Below, one piece after another: positions 61,629-64,000 of a DNA stretch of 64,000 nt (position 1 is the stretch's first letter; every line of letters starts with the position of its first letter). The stretch is from assembly GCA_029861865.1 (NCBI GenBank), contig JAOTYL010000001.1, positions 258,066-322,065 of the forward strand, in the 5' to 3' direction. The position numbers were made by a program, and so were the translations under genes. Origin of the DNA: Myxococcales bacterium (GTDB lineage: Bacteria > Myxococcota_A > Polyangia > Polyangiales > Houyiibacteriaceae). A model generated the notes under the pieces. The model worked only from the letters and a program-made list of their open reading frames with translations, made no database searches and was not told where the DNA came from.

Positions 61629-62783
61629 ATGGACCTCGACACTGTCATCGCGCGCGCCCGGAGCGTTGCCGCTGAAGTCCTGGGACCTCAAGCGCGCTCG
61701 GTAGATGAAGAGGGACGATGGCCCGAACCTGGGATTCGCGCGCTTCAAGATACGAGGCTCACCGCGTTGACGATTCCCGAAGATCAGGGGGGGTTGGGGT
61801 ACGGCTTGCTCGCACTCGCGAGGGTGTGCGAGGAGTTGGGTCGCGAGTGCGCTTCCACATCGATTTGTTTCGGGATGCACGCAGTCGCCACGTCCGTCAT
61901 CGCCGCCAAGGCGACCTCGACGCAACAGAGTCAGCTGCTGAGGTCGATCGCCGAGGGCAAGCACATCACCTCGCTTGCCTTGAGCGAGCCGGGGACAGGC
62001 ACCCATTTTTACTATCCACAAACCAAACTCTCGCTAAACGAAAACGCGAACCTAGTTCTTTCCGGGACGAAGTGCTTTGTCACAAACGGCGGATACGCGA
62101 ATTCGTATGTGGTCTCGACGGTGTCCGCAGATCCAGATGCGCCACCCGGGCACTTCTCCTGTGTCGTCTTGCCAGCTGGCACGAAGGGAATGCAATGGGG
62201 CCCGTCGTGGTCCGGCGTGGGGATGCGCGGGAATTCCTCGCGTTCCTTGGAGCTCAACGACGTTCAGATCCCTAGGGCGAACCTACTCGGAAACGAAGGA
62301 GACCAAATATGGTACGTCTTCAACGTCATCACACCCTACTTCCTCGTGGCAATGGCGGGGACCTACTTGGGGGTTGCTAGCGCTGCACTCGATGAGGCAC
62401 GGAAGAACGTGAAGGAGCGGCGTCATCGGCACAGCGGTGCGTCATTGGCCGACAACCAAGTCATCCAGCACCGGTTGGGATCGATTTGGGCAAACGTCGA
62501 GCGCACACGTGCTCTGCTCTATCTCGCGGCGTCCAAAGGCGACACAGGAGACCCAGACGCATTGCTAGGGCTATTCTCAGCGAAGGCCGAGGTGGCGGAG
62601 TGTGCCGTCGGCGTCGTTGGAGACGCGATGACCCTCAGCGGTGGACGAGGGTACCGCGATGGTTCGACGCTTCATCGAATGCTTCGAGATGTTCAAGCGT
62701 CACATATCATGGCGCCTGCGACCGACACGCTTCGCACATGGACAGGCCGCGCTTTGCTCAGCCTCCCAATTCTGAGCGAGTAG
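61629..62783 (+). CDS. Acyl-CoA dehydrogenase
   Basis: A 384-residue flavoprotein with normal family layout: N-terminal helices (MDLDTVIARARSVAAEVLGP), EDQGGLGYGLLALARVCEEL, FAD-contacting strand ITSLALSEPGTGTHFYYPQT, LSGTKCFVTNGGYANSYVV, and C-terminal helices with DAMTLSGGRGYRDGSTLHRM. The catalytic base could be in the last helix region. AAGGAGG ribosome site before ATG 61629. It catalyses alpha,beta-dehydrogenation of an acyl-CoA. Histidine kinase gene starts 8 bp after its stop. Confidence 0.95.
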   Translation: MDLDTVIARARSVAAEVLGPQARSVDEEGRWPEPGIRALQDTRLTALTIPEDQGGLGYGLLALARVCEELGRECASTSICFGMHAVATSVIAAKATSTQQSQLLRSIAEGKHITSLALSEPGTGTHFYYPQTKLSLNENANLVLSGTKCFVTNGGYANSYVVSTVSADPDAPPGHFSCVVLPAGTKGMQWGPSWSGVGMRGNSSRSLELNDVQIPRANLLGNEGDQIWYVFNVITPYFLVAMAGTYLGVASAALDEARKNVKERRHRHSGASLADNQVIQHRLGSIWANVERTRALLYLAASKGDTGDPDALLGLFSAKAEVAECAVGVVGDAMTLSGGRGYRDGSTLHRMLRDVQASHIMAPATDTLRTWTGRALLSLPILSE

Positions 62784-62791
62784 GAGGCAAT

Positions 62792-64000
62792 ATGGGCGAA
62801 GTCCTCTTAGTCAACGTGGAGCCCAACACAGTCGAACTGCTTTTCGCTCTTCAGCCCATACCCGAGCTCCGCAACGTGCACGATCCGGAAATGGTGAAAG
62901 AGGAACTGGCCCGGCGACCTCAGGCCGTCGACCTCCTCGTCCTTGGCGCGAGTCGAGGCGACCCCATTCGCGTTGCGGAGGCCGCGCGTGGCGTCGACGA
63001 AGATCTGTCGATCGTGATCCTCGCCGAGCCGTCACGGCTCGAGCAGCTGGAACGACGGGTGATGTATGCGACGTTCTTGAGCGGAGATGTGACCTGTCAA
63101 GCAATCGTCGAGAACGGCTCCATCGGACCCCTACTGAACCAAGCAATGACGAGGACGCGACAACGCCGCAAACACCATGACGATGTCGTAGCCAGTCTGC
63201 GCAAGCTCAAAACCCCGAAGGTTTGGCAGCCCAACCCCAAACAGTATCTCGATCGACTCCTCGACCATGCGCCAATCGGCGTTGCAGTGCTCGACCACTC
63301 GGGAGAGATCCGCGCCTGGAACCGCCGTGCCGCGACGGTATTCGGCGTTCCGGAGGAAACCGTGATCGGAACGCGATTGACCGAGCTCTTTCTTGCGTCG
63401 GATAGACAACCGTTGGAGGATTTTGTTTCGGAATCGGCAGCGAACGGCGACGAGCTTCCACCGCAAATCTTTGGGGCCTACAGGGCTCGCGACGACGACC
63501 CGCGACAGCTCGAGGTGACCGCTGCAGCGATCTCCAGCCGATCCGGTGAGCCGGGGGCTTTGGTGCTCTTCAAAGACGTCACCGAAGAGAAGGAGCAAGA
63601 GGCCGAGCGCCAGCGAATTGAGACTCAAATGCAACGCGCACAAAAACTCGAGAGTCTAGGTGTGCTCGCAGGTGGCATCGCTCACGATTTCAATAATCTA
63701 TTGGTAGGTATCGTGGGCAATGCCGATCTTGCGCTCCTGCTCGCGCCCGCCGGCTCGCCTATTCAGCAGGCCCTGATCAAGATCAAGATGGCCGGTGGAC
63801 GAGCCGCAGAGCTCACCCGGCAACTCCTCGCGTACTCAGGCAAGAAGGAGGGGGTGCAGATCGAAGCCGTAGACCTCAATCCGCTCATCTCCGAGCTGAA
63901 GAACCTGCTCGAAGTTTCGATTTCGAACTATGTGTCGCTCGATATGGACCTTTCCGTTGACCTACCACTCGTTCGGGGCGATTTGTCGCAGGTCACCCAA
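62792..64000 (+). CDS. PAS-domain sensor histidine kinase, C-terminus cut by window edge
   Basis: The frame from ATG 62792, with AGGAGG at 62782-62787, is open for 403 codons to the end of the window. Order: N-terminal response-regulator-like/receiver-like region (GEVLLVNVEPNTVELLFALQ ... VDLLVLGASRGDP), a PAS domain (about 150-270: YLDRLLDHAPIGVAVLDHSG, EIRAWNRRAATVFGVPEETV), then a dimerisation/phospho-acceptor box GGIAHDFNNLLVGIVGN with the conserved His. No membrane segment is seen, so it is probably cytosolic. The ATPase domain lies beyond the window. It could share a transcript with the acyl-CoA dehydrogenase. Confidence 0.9.
   Translation, partial: MGEVLLVNVEPNTVELLFALQPIPELRNVHDPEMVKEELARRPQAVDLLVLGASRGDPIRVAEAARGVDEDLSIVILAEPSRLEQLERRVMYATFLSGDVTCQAIVENGSIGPLLNQAMTRTRQRRKHHDDVVASLRKLKTPKVWQPNPKQYLDRLLDHAPIGVAVLDHSGEIRAWNRRAATVFGVPEETVIGTRLTELFLASDRQPLEDFVSESAANGDELPPQIFGAYRARDDDPRQLEVTAAAISSRSGEPGALVLFKDVTEEKEQEAERQRIETQMQRAQKLESLGVLAGGIAHDFNNLLVGIVGNADLALLLAPAGSPIQQALIKIKMAGGRAAELTRQLLAYSGKKEGVQIEAVDLNPLISELKNLLEVSISNYVSLDMDLSVDLPLVRGDLSQVTQ

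Overview
The window reads as a GC-rich chromosomal segment from a Gram-negative bacterium, most likely a (marine?) member of the Myxococcota or a related former deltaproteobacterial lineage. That is an inference from gene style: many lipobox lipoproteins with Cys-rich repeats (CxxDGNxC/CETSNN type) or long Gly-Gly-Thr/Ser linkers, a WS/DGAT acyltransferase, an AGPS-like ether-lipid enzyme and an outer-membrane beta-barrel. No rRNA, tRNA, CRISPR array, phage or plasmid backbone was seen. Both window ends cut genes (a PPK2-type kinase at the left, a PAS histidine kinase at the right).

Region A (1-13.4 kb) is mixed metabolism: PPK2 kinase; a Y1/RAYT-like transposase followed by REP-like palindromes; katG; a TetR regulator with two tandem operator palindromes facing a Rieske oxygenase-SDR pair; GST and flavin split-barrel protein; AGPS-like FAD enzyme; then a short + strand run of rubredoxin (not previously called, 54 aa), a di-iron-like 'metal-dependent hydrolase' and a styrene-oxide-isomerase-like (StyC) membrane protein.

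Region B (13.5-44.8 kb) is the centrepiece: a beta-glucan (probably beta-1,3-glucan/laminarin) utilisation island with no SusC/SusD pair. It holds three GH17 enzymes, a GH16, a GH1 beta-glucosidase, a GH94/GH149-type phosphorylase, a GPH symporter, a sugar-porter MFS, an orphan ABC sugar-binding protein, a ROK repressor, two CBM-like secreted proteins, and a 1098-residue clan GH-A glycosidase fused to an outer-membrane beta-barrel. Four lipoproteins (13550, 23563, 36170, 40612) share a C-terminal ~200-residue module that looks like a circularly permuted CBM4/9-like jelly roll. A shared perfect/near-perfect 21-bp palindrome (TTTGTTCG-N5-CGAACAAA) lies just upstream of the GH1 operon and of one of these lipoproteins and is a candidate ROK operator. 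A ppc gene (PEP carboxylase) sits inside the island. Likely flow: surface binding by the lipoproteins, cleavage by GH16/GH17 lipoproteins and the barrel-anchored glycosidase, entry through the barrel, GPH/MFS uptake, then GH1 hydrolysis and phosphorolysis in the cytoplasm.

Region C (45-64 kb) returns to ordinary genes: SRPBCC protein, HDAC-family deacetylase, 4xCBS protein, GT4 glycosyltransferase, WS/DGAT, THUMP-like protein, endonuclease V, small lipoproteins, sulfotransferase-like protein, malic enzyme, a GH106-like glycosidase interrupted by an in-frame UAG, enoyl-CoA hydratase, GT87 membrane glycosyltransferase, acyl-CoA dehydrogenase and the truncated histidine kinase.
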